NCBI GenBank assembly: GCA_947646735.1
Contig: CANTFK010000189.1
Location: 1-64,000 of the forward strand
DNA: 64,000 nt
Direction: 5' to 3'
Origin: Peronospora farinosa
Lineage: Eukaryota > Oomycota > Peronosporomycetes > Peronosporales > Peronosporaceae
Shown: positions 1 to 10,936 of the stretch, in pieces
Layout of the letters: the number at the start of each line of letters is the position of its first letter
Numbering within the stretch: position 1 is the first letter of the stretch
Translations under genes and position numbers: made by a program
Notes under the pieces: model-generated
Seen by the model: only the letters and a program-made list of their open reading frames with translations
What the model was told of the DNA's origin: nothing
The model's database searches: none

Positions 1-1059
1 TACAGAATACCTCTTCCACATCTTTCTTCTCCTTTGCCAATACGTTAAGATGATTGTTCAGCGCACGATCAAGCCTGGTCGGATCATTTCCTTTTAGATG
101 ACCTGCCAAGAAGGGGGACATTGCAAAAACGCTTTCGACTTATCGCTGTATTTTGCCGTGCTGAACGCGTACCAAGTCTTAAAGAGTTTGCTATCGATAA
201 CATTGCCATCTGCCAGATGAAGCCTTAAAAGCCTGAATATATTTGCCGCTTGTTCCAAATCCTTTGCCCCTCCTTCAAGCTTGCTGTCTAGCATATGTTC
301 AAGCCTGGTCAAATCTTCGCCCTTTATATACTTTGCCAAGACTGGGAACATCGCAACAAACGCTTCCGTCTCATCGTGGTATTTTGACTGGACGAACGCG
401 TCCCACTTGTAATAAAGTGGACTTTGCAAAACTTTACCATTTGTCTTGTGGAGCCCTAAAAGATAGAATACCGCTTCCACATCTTTCTTGTCCTTTGCCC
501 ACATATTAAGCTGAGCGTCTAGCAGTTTATCTGCGACGTCTTTTGTTGTGTCGATCTTTATTGCCGCAATAAGAGCACTGACCAGATTATCATCGCTTCC
601 AAAATGAATAGCCAGCATTCCGAGCATCGCCTTATCTGCCGTTTCCGGAGAATCCGCGTAGGACTGCCGGACAGATTCTGTCCACTGGAGAAAGTATGGG
701 TTTTCAAAAATGTTGCCATGGTTTGTGGCACCGGTGAGACGAGAGAACATTTGCCTCATGTCGTGGATTCGATGTTTCAATTCATTCATTTTGGCCGGCT
801 GCATATAAGCGGGAAGGTCCCCGATCAATTCTGCGTGCAATCTCGCCAGCATGTTCGTGATTTCCGGCGGAACGTCAATGACCCTCTCTTCGGTAATGTC
901 AACGGTTGTCATATTCGCGCTTAAGCCCGAGATTGGGGTGCGACTTGCAGTCGATGTAGTCGCATTGAATGCGCTGAGAGCGGCATCTATAGGCACTGGT
1001 GTTGCCGTGGCCATACTTATAGCTGTCCATGTGACCAGCACTACAAGAGTCACCTTCAT
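1..1059 (-). CDS. Secreted WY-repeat effector (RXLR/EER-like), frameshifted, runs off left edge
   Basis: Starts at 1059 with a clear signal peptide (MKVTLVVLVTWTAISMATA). An EER-type acidic motif (TEER) follows near residue 57, but I see no canonical RXLR. From about residue 115 there are repeated helical units with the conserved pattern of Trp and Tyr positions (NPYFLQW, SPLYYKWDAFVQSKY, SKLFKTWYAF), about 90 residues apart, as in L-WY effectors of Phytophthora and downy mildews. These are secreted into plant cells to dampen immunity. The open frame ends at 94, but the same repeat pattern continues in another frame to position 1. Comparison with the preceding unit shows one base missing near 127-132. 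It is either a young pseudogene or a base-calling indel. Start choice is supported by the promoter motif 54 bp upstream. Family call is firm, function inferred. Confidence 0.75.
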
Positions 1060-1112
1060 CTCGTTGGTAGAGTGGGAAGTACTGGATGGAACAGCTCCGT
1101 GGTCAGGCAGGC

Positions 1113-1126
1113 AAATTGCAAAATGA
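1113..1126 (-). promoter_or_regulatory. Oomycete Inr plus FPR core promoter of the effector gene
   Basis: On the minus strand the bases read TCATTTTGCAATTT, a perfect match to the oomycete initiator/flanking promoter consensus TCATTYYNCAWTTT. It lies 54-67 bp upstream of the ATG at 1059, the usual distance for oomycete transcription starts. Confidence 0.7.
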
Positions 1127-1483
1127 AGAGGCTGAATGAACTCTTGAATTGGTTGGACGATACAAGCATTCTTGTGTGTCTAATCATCACTGGAATGTTG
1201 TCTTTCAATCGGATCATCTGTGTAATTTGGATAGTACAGGCGATCAATAAATTGTCACAGCCAAGACAAAGATACGACTGGCAGTAGATTCTGGCATTCA
1301 GATAGGCAGAATCGTGGGTATTGGTACTTGCTTGGTTAACATTCCTATGCGTTTCGCACGCATGCTTGGTCAATGGGAGTAATGGTGCTACTTCAACTAC
1401 CTTCAGTGTAGAATTAAGCGATATGTCCCACACTGACATTAGAAGGCTCGACTTGATAGTCTTTACAGATTTGTTGCTTAGAC

Positions 1484-2050
1484 AAAGGCTATATATGTAT
1501 GTTAACGCGTTACGCGAGCCGTCTTGCCACCAAAGTGGCTCAACTTCCGCATGCGTCGGGTTATCTCTCTTCTCTACATTTCTCTCTACTCTCGCTAGGG
1601 CCCATTAAGCGGCGCGCGCTATATGCGCCGCGCTGAAGGCCGTCCAGGCTGCACGATCCTTTGCACACCGGCAAAGGAGGTGAAGGTCTGGGGCCAGTCG
1701 ACGGCGGTGTCCAGCGGTAGGTTCTTGCTTGGATCCCTTGAATGTCTATCTTGTCAACAGGTCCTACCCAGGGAGGGTCTCTTGTTGCTTGCACCGTGGA
1801 ACAAAGGATTATGCGAGCGTACCTAAGCGGAGATGCCGGGACTTCGGGACTTCGGGCGTGGCGGCGTACATCGTGGCGGCTTGACTGGCGGCTGGGGGTG
1901 AGAGCGGCAAGAGAGAGGTGTGTAGAGGGAGAGAGGCCCATCCTAAACTGACGGATACCGCGAAGCATCCGTCCAAGGCCCAGCTAGCATTAAGCTAGCT
2001 CAGGCCTTCCGGGAGGGCGTTACCCCACCCCGACCAGGATAAAGGCTATA
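1484..2050 (-). mobile_element. Internally deleted LINE derivative with 10-bp target site duplications
   Basis: The element (1494-2040, minus) begins with ATCCTGGTCG, identical to the start of the full LINE at 13253, and ends in the same CATACATA tail. It keeps about 310 bp of the LINE 5' end (leader and first codons of the endonuclease ORF) and about 210 bp of the 3' end, with roughly 2.7 kb missing. Perfect 10-bp duplications AAAGGCTATA flank it (1484-1493, 2041-2050). Retention of the true 5' end rules out ordinary 5' truncation and suggests a SINE-like element mobilised by the parental LINE. Confidence 0.8.
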
Positions 2051-2084
2051 GGTAGTTAGAATAGCTTTGTTGTCGTCTATCTCG

Positions 2085-2715
2085 TACCTACAGCCAGCGT
2101 TCCGGCCAACACCTACAACGCCCACAACGCTCGGGACAAGAGCATCACCGTCCGTAGCGTTTTACACACCGAACTGTGGCGCTTCCGAGCTGTCAACAGC
2201 GTCTCTGCAGAATCCACAGAGTGCGCTCGAAGCTCTTGAAGTGAGACAAGTGACTTGCAAGAGCTCAGAGCTGGCACAAGCTCTGGAACGTCTCGTCCTT
2301 GGCTCAGTCCAACGACATGCTAGAAACGTGGCGGCAAACAGTTCACAGACCAGATGCAAATGTTTGTGTAGCTCGATGCAATTGCAGCTGCAAAAGATGG
2401 CGGGACAGGTGCATCAGAATCAGGTGCTGGAGCTGACCAAGAACACAACTTCGACGGGGTGCTGGCGGAGGAGGCACGGCAGCGAGCAATACTCGAGGCT
2501 CGCGTTCGATCCCAGCTAGCGCAGCAAGAAGAGTGGCTACAGCAGCTCGAGGGGGCTTTTGGATCGTCTCACGACCCGAAACATGACCAGGACTTCGGAC
2601 GCAAAGACTTGAAAGCTGTTGACAGCAAACTTGCAGCACTGGAACGAAGGTGCGAAGAAAGCCGTGAGTGTTATAAGCGTCTAGCTCGATTACTTCCGGA
2701 TGCAACAAATGCCTC
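2085..2715 (+). pseudogene. Broken inverted copy of the coiled-coil gene at 5252-6610
   Basis: Both halves match the minus-strand gene at 5252-6610 almost base for base, but in opposite orientation. The first half covers the region from SYLQPAFRP to LELTKNTTST; the second resumes at LAEEARQRA and runs to RLLPDAT. About 400-500 nt in between are deleted, fusing the two parts out of frame near 2456. No upstream start region or C-terminal end is present. A recent inverted duplicate fragment; not expected to make a functional protein. Confidence 0.8.
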
Positions 2716-2942
2716 AATTGGGCGCTTCGAACCAAAATTGTCACCAACACGACCAAAGGAATTTGTCAAAGCGGTGATAGAGCTGAACAACAAGCACGAG
2801 CATCATCGGCCAAATCGTCGGTTCAATCTGTATCGGGGTCGATACTTCTATTGACTACTATGACTACTATGACGACCGAATAGAAAGCTGTACACAGATC
2901 AAAGAGCTGATACTTGAAAATCGGAACGGAAGGAATTGGCAC

Positions 2943-3560
2943 TTGATGAACGGATTAAAGATTTTGCTCACACGTATTTCGTCGTCTTCGAGAAAAAGCA
3001 AAGGTCTTAAGTGTAGTGAAGACACTTACGAACGAGGAGCTCAATTTTCGGCTGAGTATCCTACCAACCTATCACCCTTTCAAGAAGAAGATACAACAAC
3101 CCATTTACAACACGCTTATTTTGGCTGCTACGGCCTCACCATGTATGACAAGACGGTCTTCTTCGTAGTCATTCAGAGTGTTTTCGCCACGTCACTCTCA
3201 ATTCATGAGCGGTTTGATCTGAAAGGGTCGTAAGTTGGTCGACTTTGAGGGTCGCAAACCTACGGGTACCATCGCAACTTGCAAATGCTGCAATGTCGAG
3301 TACATGGTAGGTGGCAGTCACGACCAGCGCTGCAATGTCCGAGGAGAAGGTAATTTGAACCACCAACTAGTACGACCAAAATCGGCAAGGATCTCAACTG
3401 GAATTGCCACATGGCACTGCCATATCCAACGGCACGAGCAGTTGCAATTCAGCTGACCACTGATTCATCATTCCTCTGTAGCATTCATAGCATCGACTAT
3501 AGTTTGCTCGTTAGTATTCATCACCACAGCTTCAACATCTCACGCTATTCCTCTGCTATC
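2943..3560 (+). pseudogene. Phosphatidylinositol phosphate kinase (PIPK) relic
   Basis: Three adjacent fragments in different frames carry PIPK hallmarks. The first is LTMYDKTVFFVVIQSVFATS followed by IHERFDLKGS, the conserved strand-loop and DLKGS motif. The second is GRKPTGTIATCKCC. The third is SSFLCSIHSIDYSLLVSIHH, the conserved MDYSLL-type region. Frame changes occur at the DLKGS junction (about 3233) and near 3440. N-terminal ATP-binding parts and the C-terminal activation loop were not found. A decayed kinase fragment; whether it once carried the GPCR-like N terminus of oomycete GPCR-PIPKs cannot be seen. Confidence 0.6.
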
Positions 3561-4915
3561 AATGATGACCCAACAGCATTTGGTCAACACTACGGTTGCT
3601 GCAGCTTGAGTGGTCAATGTCTGGGATCCAAACGAAGTGGCAAAGCAACAGCAGCGAGTCCCACAACTCAAGCTTTTTCCGCGATCGCCGCAGCAGTAGA
3701 TGCAATCAAAAAAGCAGCTGAATCAATCGTTTCTAGTATCGAAATCCAGACTAGCAACGACATTGATTGTGTCGTACTTTAATCAATGGACGGGGACGGG
3801 GACGGGGACGTTGCCGACATTTTCACTAGGAATCTCCCAAGTGTTTGGTCGTCCGACGAGGATCTATTGTCTATGAGACCCTGGCGGTCCAGCGTGACTA
3901 ATAACATGCCTACAGTTGAAATTTACAGAGCTTTGCTCTTTCAAAGGGTGAGAGGTGTATCTTATTTTCTCGGATGTACTGGGTGACAACCTGTACAAGG
4001 ACGATAGTACTGCCGTTCTAGCAATGGCAGAGCTATTACGACATTACAAAGTGTACGTGATCAACCTTGTATATGGTCAATGTGCACGAAAAGATTTCGC
4101 TGGATGGGGATACTGGAGATCGTCAAGATTTCCTGTATCCATTCGCAACTGCTGCAGTTTTAGGATACCATAAGCGCACGTTAGTAGAGACCAACTTTGT
4201 CGATCTCTTTGTGCGGATCATCTACAGGCGTTTTTCCATGGCTTTTAGCGTGTCCAAGCCGTTGATAACCGGTCAAACAAACGCCAGCTGGTGGAGTGGT
4301 GGAATGACTAGTATGCATCAGTGACCTTGTTGATACTTATTGACTACAGATGCTTTCCAGCACGACTTACGTAGCATGGACAAGTCCAAACTAAACAAGA
4401 ACGCTTCAAGCATGAAACCTGCCTTTTCACATTCTCGGCTGCATCATTACTGCAATGGAAATCATTATCGGTCCCTCCAAGACACGCGTTATGTGTCGTG
4501 AGGTAATCGAGTCGGTCGAAGCAAACAGTAATCAGTGAATGCTATCAATCTTTTGCCATTGACACGACGGTCAAGTAGCGTCGGAGCATGCAAGTTTGCA
4601 ACACTACCGGGAATCGCATACGTTCAAACTTTGCTCACGACAACGATACGATGAGTTAGCTAGAGTTAGATAGAGAATACAGCAATGCCACCTTGTCTCG
4701 AATAGCAATGTAGATGCGGCGACAGCTGATTAGCTTTTTTGAGAGACGCACGCGAATAATCCCTGCTGGAAACCTGCATGCTCGATAATGCTGAATGATG
4801 CAGCTGCGTGCTAAAGTACCGAGTGATCCGATAATTTAGATGTCACAGTGTCGATACCGAGCGCTGAAGCATACCGCCTCATGTCTACCCGGGGCCCATT
4901 TGCTCCAGGTAACTC
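3561..4915. other. Intergenic, short open stretches only
   Basis: Contains short fragmentary open stretches on the plus strand (3786-4324) that I do not recognise and that may be further decay of the upstream kinase relic. No start context, long ORF or repeat supports a gene. Confidence 0.4.
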
Positions 4916-5002
4916 TGGGGCTGACGAAGACCGAATCTGGGTCTGACGAAGACCGAATCTGGGTCTGACGAAGACCGAATCTGGGTCTGACGAAGACCGA
5001 AT
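4916..5002 (+). repeat. 22-bp tandem repeat, four copies
   Basis: Four head-to-tail copies of a 22-bp unit (GGGTCTGACGAAGACCGAAT plus CT), nearly identical. No spacers, so this is a minisatellite. No gene overlaps it convincingly. Confidence 0.85.
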
Positions 5003-5251
5003 CACAGTGGACACACTCTGATGCATTGACAACAAAGCACAACACGAAAGCACGGTCCCCAGTACACATTAACGCAAAATCTCACATGCACAGTGTCCAA
5101 ATGTTCCATCGAATACTATATACTTGATGCAGTAAACCGCAGATGTAGCATAGCCAAGTGCTCCTAGAACAAAAGTGGAAGGTGCGCACAACGGTCTCCG
5201 AGAAAACAGCATGTCATTGTCGAGCGTACCTATAGCTTTTCTACCATGTGT

Positions 5252-6610
5252 CTAGCTAGGCCAGCGCAGCCCATCCTCTTCTTCGTCGTCTGCTTCTTCT
5301 CCAGGTTTCAATAGAAGTCTGGCACTTGTTGCATCCGGAAGTAATCGAGCTAGACGCTTATAACACTCACGGCTTTCTTCGCACCTTCGTTCCAGTGCTG
5401 CAAGTTTGCTGTCAACAGCTTTCAAGTCTTTGCGTCCGAAGTCCTGGTCATGTTTCGGGTCGTGAGACGATCCAAAAGCCCCCTCGAGCTGCTGTAGCCA
5501 CTCTTCTTGCTGCGCTAGCTGGGATCGAACGCGAGCCTCCAGTGCCGCTCGCTGCCGTGCCTCCTCCGCCAGCAGTTTTTCAAACGATCCGCTTAGCCGT
5601 GCCAAGGACGCCTCATGCTCACCTGCCAACGCTTCGAGAACCGTATTCATAGATACAGCCTGTTGCTTGTCCTTCCTCATGTCGCCCGCTCCAAAATCTC
5701 TTAATGCAATCCTAATTTCCTCCATCAGATCTGTTCGAGCCTCCTGCACCTTTATATCTACTTCATCACGCAGCGTCTGCACCAAATGCTTTACTGGACT
5801 GTGTTTCCCCTGTTTCCCAACAGAAATCCCCAAAACCTTTGCTATCTGTGCCAACTGCGACTGAAATGCACTCTGTCGTCCTTCCAACGTTGAGATTCTA
5901 TCACTCAATACCGTCACGGTCGACTGGTCCACAGCAGAAGGGGGTGGTGGCGGGGGTGGCTGTTTGTAATGCTGTTGTTTTGGCAAAAAAGGTGGTGCGT
6001 TAGCACTCCATCTGCTGGCCCTACCGACATCAATGGCCGTCGAAGTTGTGTTCTTGGTCAGCTCCAGCACCTGATTCTGCAATGTCTGCACCTGTCTCGC
6101 CATCTCTTGCAGCTGCAATTGCATTGAGCTACACAAACATTTGCATCTGGTCTGTGAACTGTTTGCCGCCACGTTTCTAGCATGTCGTTGGACCGAGCCA
6201 AGGACGAGACGTTCCAGAGCTTGTGCCAGCTCTGAGCTCTTGCAAGTCACTTGTCTCACTTCAAGAGCTTCGAGCGCACTCTGTGGATTCTGCAGAGACG
6301 CTGTTGACAGCTCGGAAGCGCCACAGTTCGGTGTGTAAAACTCTACGGACGGTGATGCTCTTGTCCCGAGCGTTGTGGGCGTTGTAAGTGTTGGACGGAA
6401 CGCCGGCTGTAGGTACGAAAGATACGGTGGCAGAGCTTCTTCCTCTCGCTCTTCTTCAGCTGGTTCCATGCGGTTCCATAGCGTACGAGAGACAGAGGCA
6501 CCGATAGACCCGTGCGATGCACTTTGACTGGAGCCGGTAAAGCCCCACACGTCATCGCGTGTAGTGTTGCTGTCGTCGTCTCCTGAGAGATTGCGACTAT
6601 TTAACCACAT
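5252..6610 (-). CDS. Coiled-coil protein of unknown function, 452 aa, intact
   Basis: Single-exon gene with no family I can name. The N terminus is acidic and Ser/Thr-rich. A proline run (eight P, about residue 222) follows a Gln/Leu-rich helical part. Long heptad-like helices occupy residues 130-195, 235-300 and 330-430, ending in an acidic tail (EEADDEEEDG). No signal peptide, membrane segment or catalytic motif is visible, so a cytoplasmic or nuclear scaffold role is only a guess. The start is supported by an Inr/FPR-like promoter 25-45 bp upstream. A partly deleted inverted copy lies at 2085-2715, showing that this locus has been locally duplicated. Confidence 0.8.
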   Translation of the reverse strand: MWLNSRNLSGDDDSNTTRDDVWGFTGSSQSASHGSIGASVSRTLWNRMEPAEEEREEEALPPYLSYLQPAFRPTLTTPTTLGTRASPSVEFYTPNCGASELSTASLQNPQSALEALEVRQVTCKSSELAQALERLVLGSVQRHARNVAANSSQTRCKCLCSSMQLQLQEMARQVQTLQNQVLELTKNTTSTAIDVGRASRWSANAPPFLPKQQHYKQPPPPPPPSAVDQSTVTVLSDRISTLEGRQSAFQSQLAQIAKVLGISVGKQGKHSPVKHLVQTLRDEVDIKVQEARTDLMEEIRIALRDFGAGDMRKDKQQAVSMNTVLEALAGEHEASLARLSGSFEKLLAEEARQRAALEARVRSQLAQQEEWLQQLEGAFGSSHDPKHDQDFGRKDLKAVDSKLAALERRCEESRECYKRLARLLPDATSARLLLKPGEEADDEEEDGLRWPS

Positions 6611-6634
6611 TAAAAAGATGTAGACGCAGGTATT

Positions 6635-6654
6635 AAATGTATTGCGAGAATGAA
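6635..6654 (-). promoter_or_regulatory. Inr/FPR-like core promoter of the coiled-coil gene
   Basis: The minus strand reads TTCATTCTCGCAATACATTT, close to the oomycete initiator/FPR consensus, ending 25 bp before the ATG at 6610. Confidence 0.5.
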
Positions 6655-6659
6655 TGAAG

Positions 6660-7419
6660 CTATAGGGATCACAGGAAGCTACCGCGTAAGAGGAGATCGA
6701 TTGACGATGATTCTACGGAGGAAGGCCAAATGAGTCATAATGAAGTCAAGTCGATCGTACGATGGCTACATGCCTTGTCACATGCTTACACGATCGGATG
6801 CCTTCATCACAAATACATAAAGCATCTCTCCGATGTAGAGCTAGAGTTATCAATTGATTGGACACAGAAGCTTGTAATAGTACTGACAGACGCTTCATAG
6901 TGGCGTATTTCTATACAAATGCATATCGACATGAGGTTCACAGCTGTACCGGCAAAGTGGGAGTAGCTTTCGGCCAAAAAATGCTCTGCTTTGTACACGA
7001 TCGCCACAAAATGTGACAGCAAGCTAGTGTAGCACCTCGAGATCGTGTGTCAGGCTCTAAAAAGTGCCGGCAAGACTGTGCCTAAGCTTTTGCAGCTGCA
7101 ATGCGATCCTACATGTTTCCAAGGAGAATCGTCAAACGACATTCCTAAATGCTTGATTCGCAAAAGAGGGAGAACTTGTGCTACACAGCACGAATGCCGC
7201 AGCATCCGACTATCTATCTGTATTAACCGACAGCAACGCAGCGTGAAGACGTCATTATTAGTTTATACGCAATGCCGAGCACGCACAGCAATGTATGACC
7301 AATTCAGTCGTCTCCTGTCCTCTCGAGTCGCATGACTTCACGCGACTAGTTGCTACCTGTCGTAAGATAATGAGAGCAGTGTGCATACTCGTATCCAAAG
7401 CTGGTGGAAACCAGTCTGC
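6660..7419. other. Intergenic, nothing recognised
   Basis: Between the divergent ends of the coiled-coil and thaumatin-like genes. Only short random open stretches; no repeats or RNA genes seen. Confidence 0.5.
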
Positions 7420-8985
7420 TTACAGTACGCTGACGTTGTTGCGAGGGGTGCGAAAGTTTGCTAGAGTGCCGTGGGCCGTCGTGGATTGCGGAGTTTTGCT
7501 CTCGAGCTCTTCCAACTGCGCCTTCTTCTTACGCACCCCCACGATCGTGGCAGCAGCAACCATCACCACGCACAACGCTACGACGCCCACAAAAATAAAC
7601 GTGGCGCCACCGCTTTTATCCGCAGACCTAGTGTTGATCTGCTGCACGTGGTCATCTTTAATCAAAGAGACAGCTGGATTCGTTCCTCCGGTCGCGTCGT
7701 CAACCTTGTGAGGTTTCTGATTCGTCTCGGTCGTCTGCTGCGTGTTGACACTCGGCTCAGTTTTACCATTTTCCTTGCGCAAGTTCTCGTAGTTGGCCTG
7801 GTTTTTCAAGTCCGAAACAGGTGATTGTTCAAACTGATCGATGCTTTGCTGCTGTGCGTATGTCGGATATTTATCCGAAACCGTGGTCGATGACGGCGAT
7901 TTTTGAGACGAAGACGACAATTTCTTCAAAGAAGGAGACGCTGGCTCCGGAGAAGAAGACGCTGGGTCCGGAGAAGGAGACGCTGGCTCCAAAGAAGGAG
8001 ACGCTGCATCCGGAGAAGGAGACGCTGGGTCCAAAGAAGGAGACGCTGGCTCCAAAGAAGGAGACGCTGCATCCGGAGAAGGAGACGCTGGGTCCAAAGA
8101 AGGAGACGCTGGCTCCAAAGAAGGAGACGCTGGCGCCGGAGAAGGAGACGCTGGCTCCGGAGAAGGAGACGCTGGCACCGGAGAAGGAGACGCTGGCACC
8201 GGAGAAGAAGTAGATGGTGGGTTGAGCATCGTGGACGGCGTAGATGGCGGTGTTGGGGCAGGCGATGCCATTGGCGCTTGGCCACCTGACCCACCAGCAC
8301 AAAACGTCAGATCAAAATCCGTCGACAATGGGCACGTGTGGGTCTTGGTGTCATCCTTAGGGAACTGGTAAGCGTCAATGCAATTTTCAGTCAAACAAGT
8401 CAATTCGACGCAGCGACCGCCATCTGGAGTATGAGGAATGATCTGAATAGGAACATTAAAGCCCACACCACCCGTGACGGTCTTGCAATCCTGAAGACTC
8501 GTACAATATCCAGGCTTATCGAGTAAAAGAATACAATTACAATGAGTGACAAGACGTTAGACGAGATGACAACAAACAAACAATAAGATTACAACTCGAC
8601 GTACACCACTCTTTTTACCCGTAGGAATAGCACTAATGTCATACCAGCTCTTACCACCCACGGTAGAAAACTCGGCCACTACATAAGTATACAATAAAAA
8701 GGATAAGTGTTTCAATGAGTAGCATTAAGTATAATGTAATCAATGCTCACACGTCGCCTCAGCTCCCGTGCCCGACTTGAACACGTGTGAGCCAGAACTA
8801 GGCTCGATTGATTTCGTAATGGTGCCACCACAGGCCAAGTCGTCCGTCGTGACACCGTTTGGCGTCACGTGAGCCAAGACCATGCTCTCGTCGCACTTGT
8901 TGGTCACGTAAATGTTGATACCCTGTGCAACATCCGTAAACATTGCAAAGCCCATGAGGGCACACGATATTGTCGGTCGGACCAT
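7420..8985 (-). CDS. Thaumatin-like secreted/membrane-anchored protein, three exons
   Basis: Exons read 8985-8751, 8678-8605 and 8514-7420, with GT-AG introns of 72 and 90 nt that keep frame, giving about 467 residues. Signal peptide MVRPTISCALMGFAMFTDVA, then a Cys-containing thaumatin-type domain (INIYVTNKCDESMVLAHVTP, SWYDISAIPTG, GFNVPIQIIPHTPDG, DFDLTFC). Next comes a Pro/Ser stalk of 7-residue units (PASPSPE/L/D variants), a Lys/Ser/Thr-rich linker, and a C-terminal membrane helix (FIFVGVVALCVVMVAAATIV) with a basic stop-transfer RKKK. It is likely displayed at the cell surface. The stalk would lift the domain off the wall, and its repeat number probably varies. Domain identity is fairly sure; ligand unknown. 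Long ORFs in other frames here are artefacts of the repeat. Confidence 0.8.
7920..8215 (-). repeat. 21-bp coding minisatellite (Pro/Ser stalk)
   Basis: About 13 in-frame 21-bp units encoding PASPS-x-x heptapeptides inside the thaumatin-like gene. Units fall into interleaved subtypes (E, D, A and V variants), showing duplication of multi-unit blocks. Confidence 0.85.
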
Positions 8986-10936
8986 CTTGTGTATCGTGGT
9001 TAATACGCTTCTACAAAGTCCCGTTTGACGAGACTTGTGAGCGTGGGGTAGAATTCCTGAATGAAGAGGTCCTAGAATTACGCACAACCAATAAACGTTC
9101 TCTATATCACGCGAACAAACGACATGAGAGTCACATTTTCAGCTGGGTCAAAAGAGCCGGCGAGGGGCGAACAAAATGTCCATCCAAAAAACCGTTTTGC
9201 AGCCAACATATGTGTTCTGTGCACGCTTTTTCAGTGCATGCATGGAAGCCTCATTAATCGAAAGCCCGTAACTGCAAGCGTATTTAACCAAGGTGCATAA
9301 ATGTAGACACACATAGCGTTCATTGGTCATTTCGCAAACTACATTGTGTTTTATATACGAAAATGTATAAAGAATAGAAAGCGATGATACAAACATGCGA
9401 TGTTTTAGAGGGACTATGAAAATGGTTCGTCTTTGAGACAAAGACGCCCTACGTTAAAGAATAGATAGCCAAAAGTTAATGTGAGCTTTGTGAAGGCTTG
9501 AGTTGTAACGCCTTCCGAGCTATTAATGCGCGGTAGTTAAAGAAGCTTGTTTAGCCCGTTGAATTGTTGTATATGATTATAAGGACGTAAGCTACTGCGA
9601 GCAATAGAGAGACATCATTACTGCAGCTGTAGCTGCTGTCCTGCCTTTCCATTGCGAGCATCCAAACCGGCATATCTATGTTGATATCGACCAGACGATT
9701 ATACGTTCTGTTATTATACCTGCACTGACCTGCACTGACAAAGTCGGTGGGTTAAGCGTAAGTAATGCTTTGATGGTAAGAAATGTGACATCAACCTTTT
9801 CCAAGTGATTAAGGCATACAAAATAATGTACTTGACTACTTCCGCCTTCTTCGCTGTCTTCGCTAAACTTGATTATCGATTTTTAAACTCTAGGAACTCA
9901 CGTGTAGCATCACGCTCTCGTTTGAGCTGCTACATCCGCTTAAGATAGTTTATTGCTGGAACAAATACTTAGTAAAGCCATCGCAAAAGACTTGCTACTA
10001 CAGATCGCTAATGAAGTTGGAACCTGATGGAGATGCGAGTTATTTCAGACCTTTCACAATTCGCTTATTGTTATAAAATACAAATGGCGCAATAGTCGAT
10101 TACAACGAAAAATGAAGGTCAGCGAGTATTATGATTAACTAAGCCTACGCGCTTGAAAGATCGTTGTAGATAAAGAATGCTCCCATGATCCTTGGGTACA
10201 ACTAAAGACAATGTTATTGAATAAAGCATGGATACAAAGACGCTATGAGATGTCTACTCCGCGACAATGTCGAGAAAGAACAAGCTTGTTGTTAATGTCC
10301 ACGCTGTCTTAGAATAGAAAAGCGTGATATCATTCCTCGATGAGTAACGTTACATTCCACATGGCGAATTCTTGATGGTAGCACGAATAGAAGATGCCAT
10401 GACCCGTTAAGCAAACAAAAGCATCCATTTGATAACAGATAAAAAGTATGCTTACTTCACCCATTCGGCCTGCATGCTCCTTTGTATTTTGAGTGTGTAA
10501 GGTAACGTCAATTGCAAATGTACAACAGGATAGTACGCAAGCGCATGCCGAAAAGTATCACCTTGCTGCTAGTAAGAATTGAGCAACTCTTAGAAGCGCT
10601 TGATCATTCTTTTGTTCTTATATCCTTAACATTTACATGGTAGACACAAATAGTCCAGTACATGTAGTCGATGTGTGACAATCCGTTGACTACAAAGCTC
10701 CCTCCGTTAGGTTATCATTACGGTGGGCGACGATATCCATAACTTAACGGAGGATAGAACTTATCGGATCATGTCTATTGTACATAAGAGAACTAGGATA
10801 AAAAACCTGGCAGGTCCAGCCTCAAGGGCTAAAAGAATTATGGGTTTGACTCCCCTGTTAGTTGTACTCGGCCCATATTTGTGAGACATGTGTATTTTCT
10901 GTGCTATTAGTGAAAGCTATATGTAAATTTACAGTA
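8986..10936. other. Intergenic, nothing coding recognised
   Basis: AT-rich sequence with only short open stretches. About 65 bp at 10880-10946 (GTGAGACATGT, then TTTTCTGTGCTATT and AAATTTACAGT) recurs at 35623-35690, so at least its right end is repeat-derived. Confidence 0.5.

Noticed and set aside
94..1059. Canonical RXLR motif in the effector
   Set aside because: No R-x-L-R is present in the N-terminal 100 residues; only an EER-like motif and the WY-type repeats support the class.
2943..4330. Functional intron-containing PIPK gene
   Set aside because: Frame changes do not coincide with GT-AG pairs, an in-frame TAA follows DLKGS, and the ends of the kinase domain are missing.
4916..5002. 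Regulatory or CRISPR-like repeat
   Set aside because: Four uninterrupted 22-bp copies, no spacers and no gene context; a plain minisatellite.
7920..8215. CRISPR-like array
   Set aside because: Units are contiguous, with no spacers, and in-frame within a eukaryotic gene.
7821..8302. Several long ORFs in other frames over the thaumatin stalk (Arg-rich, Phe/Ser-rich, Leu-rich)
   Set aside because: They are forced by the 21-bp repeat, which is open in several frames; the minus-strand Pro/Ser frame alone connects to a signal peptide, domain and membrane anchor.
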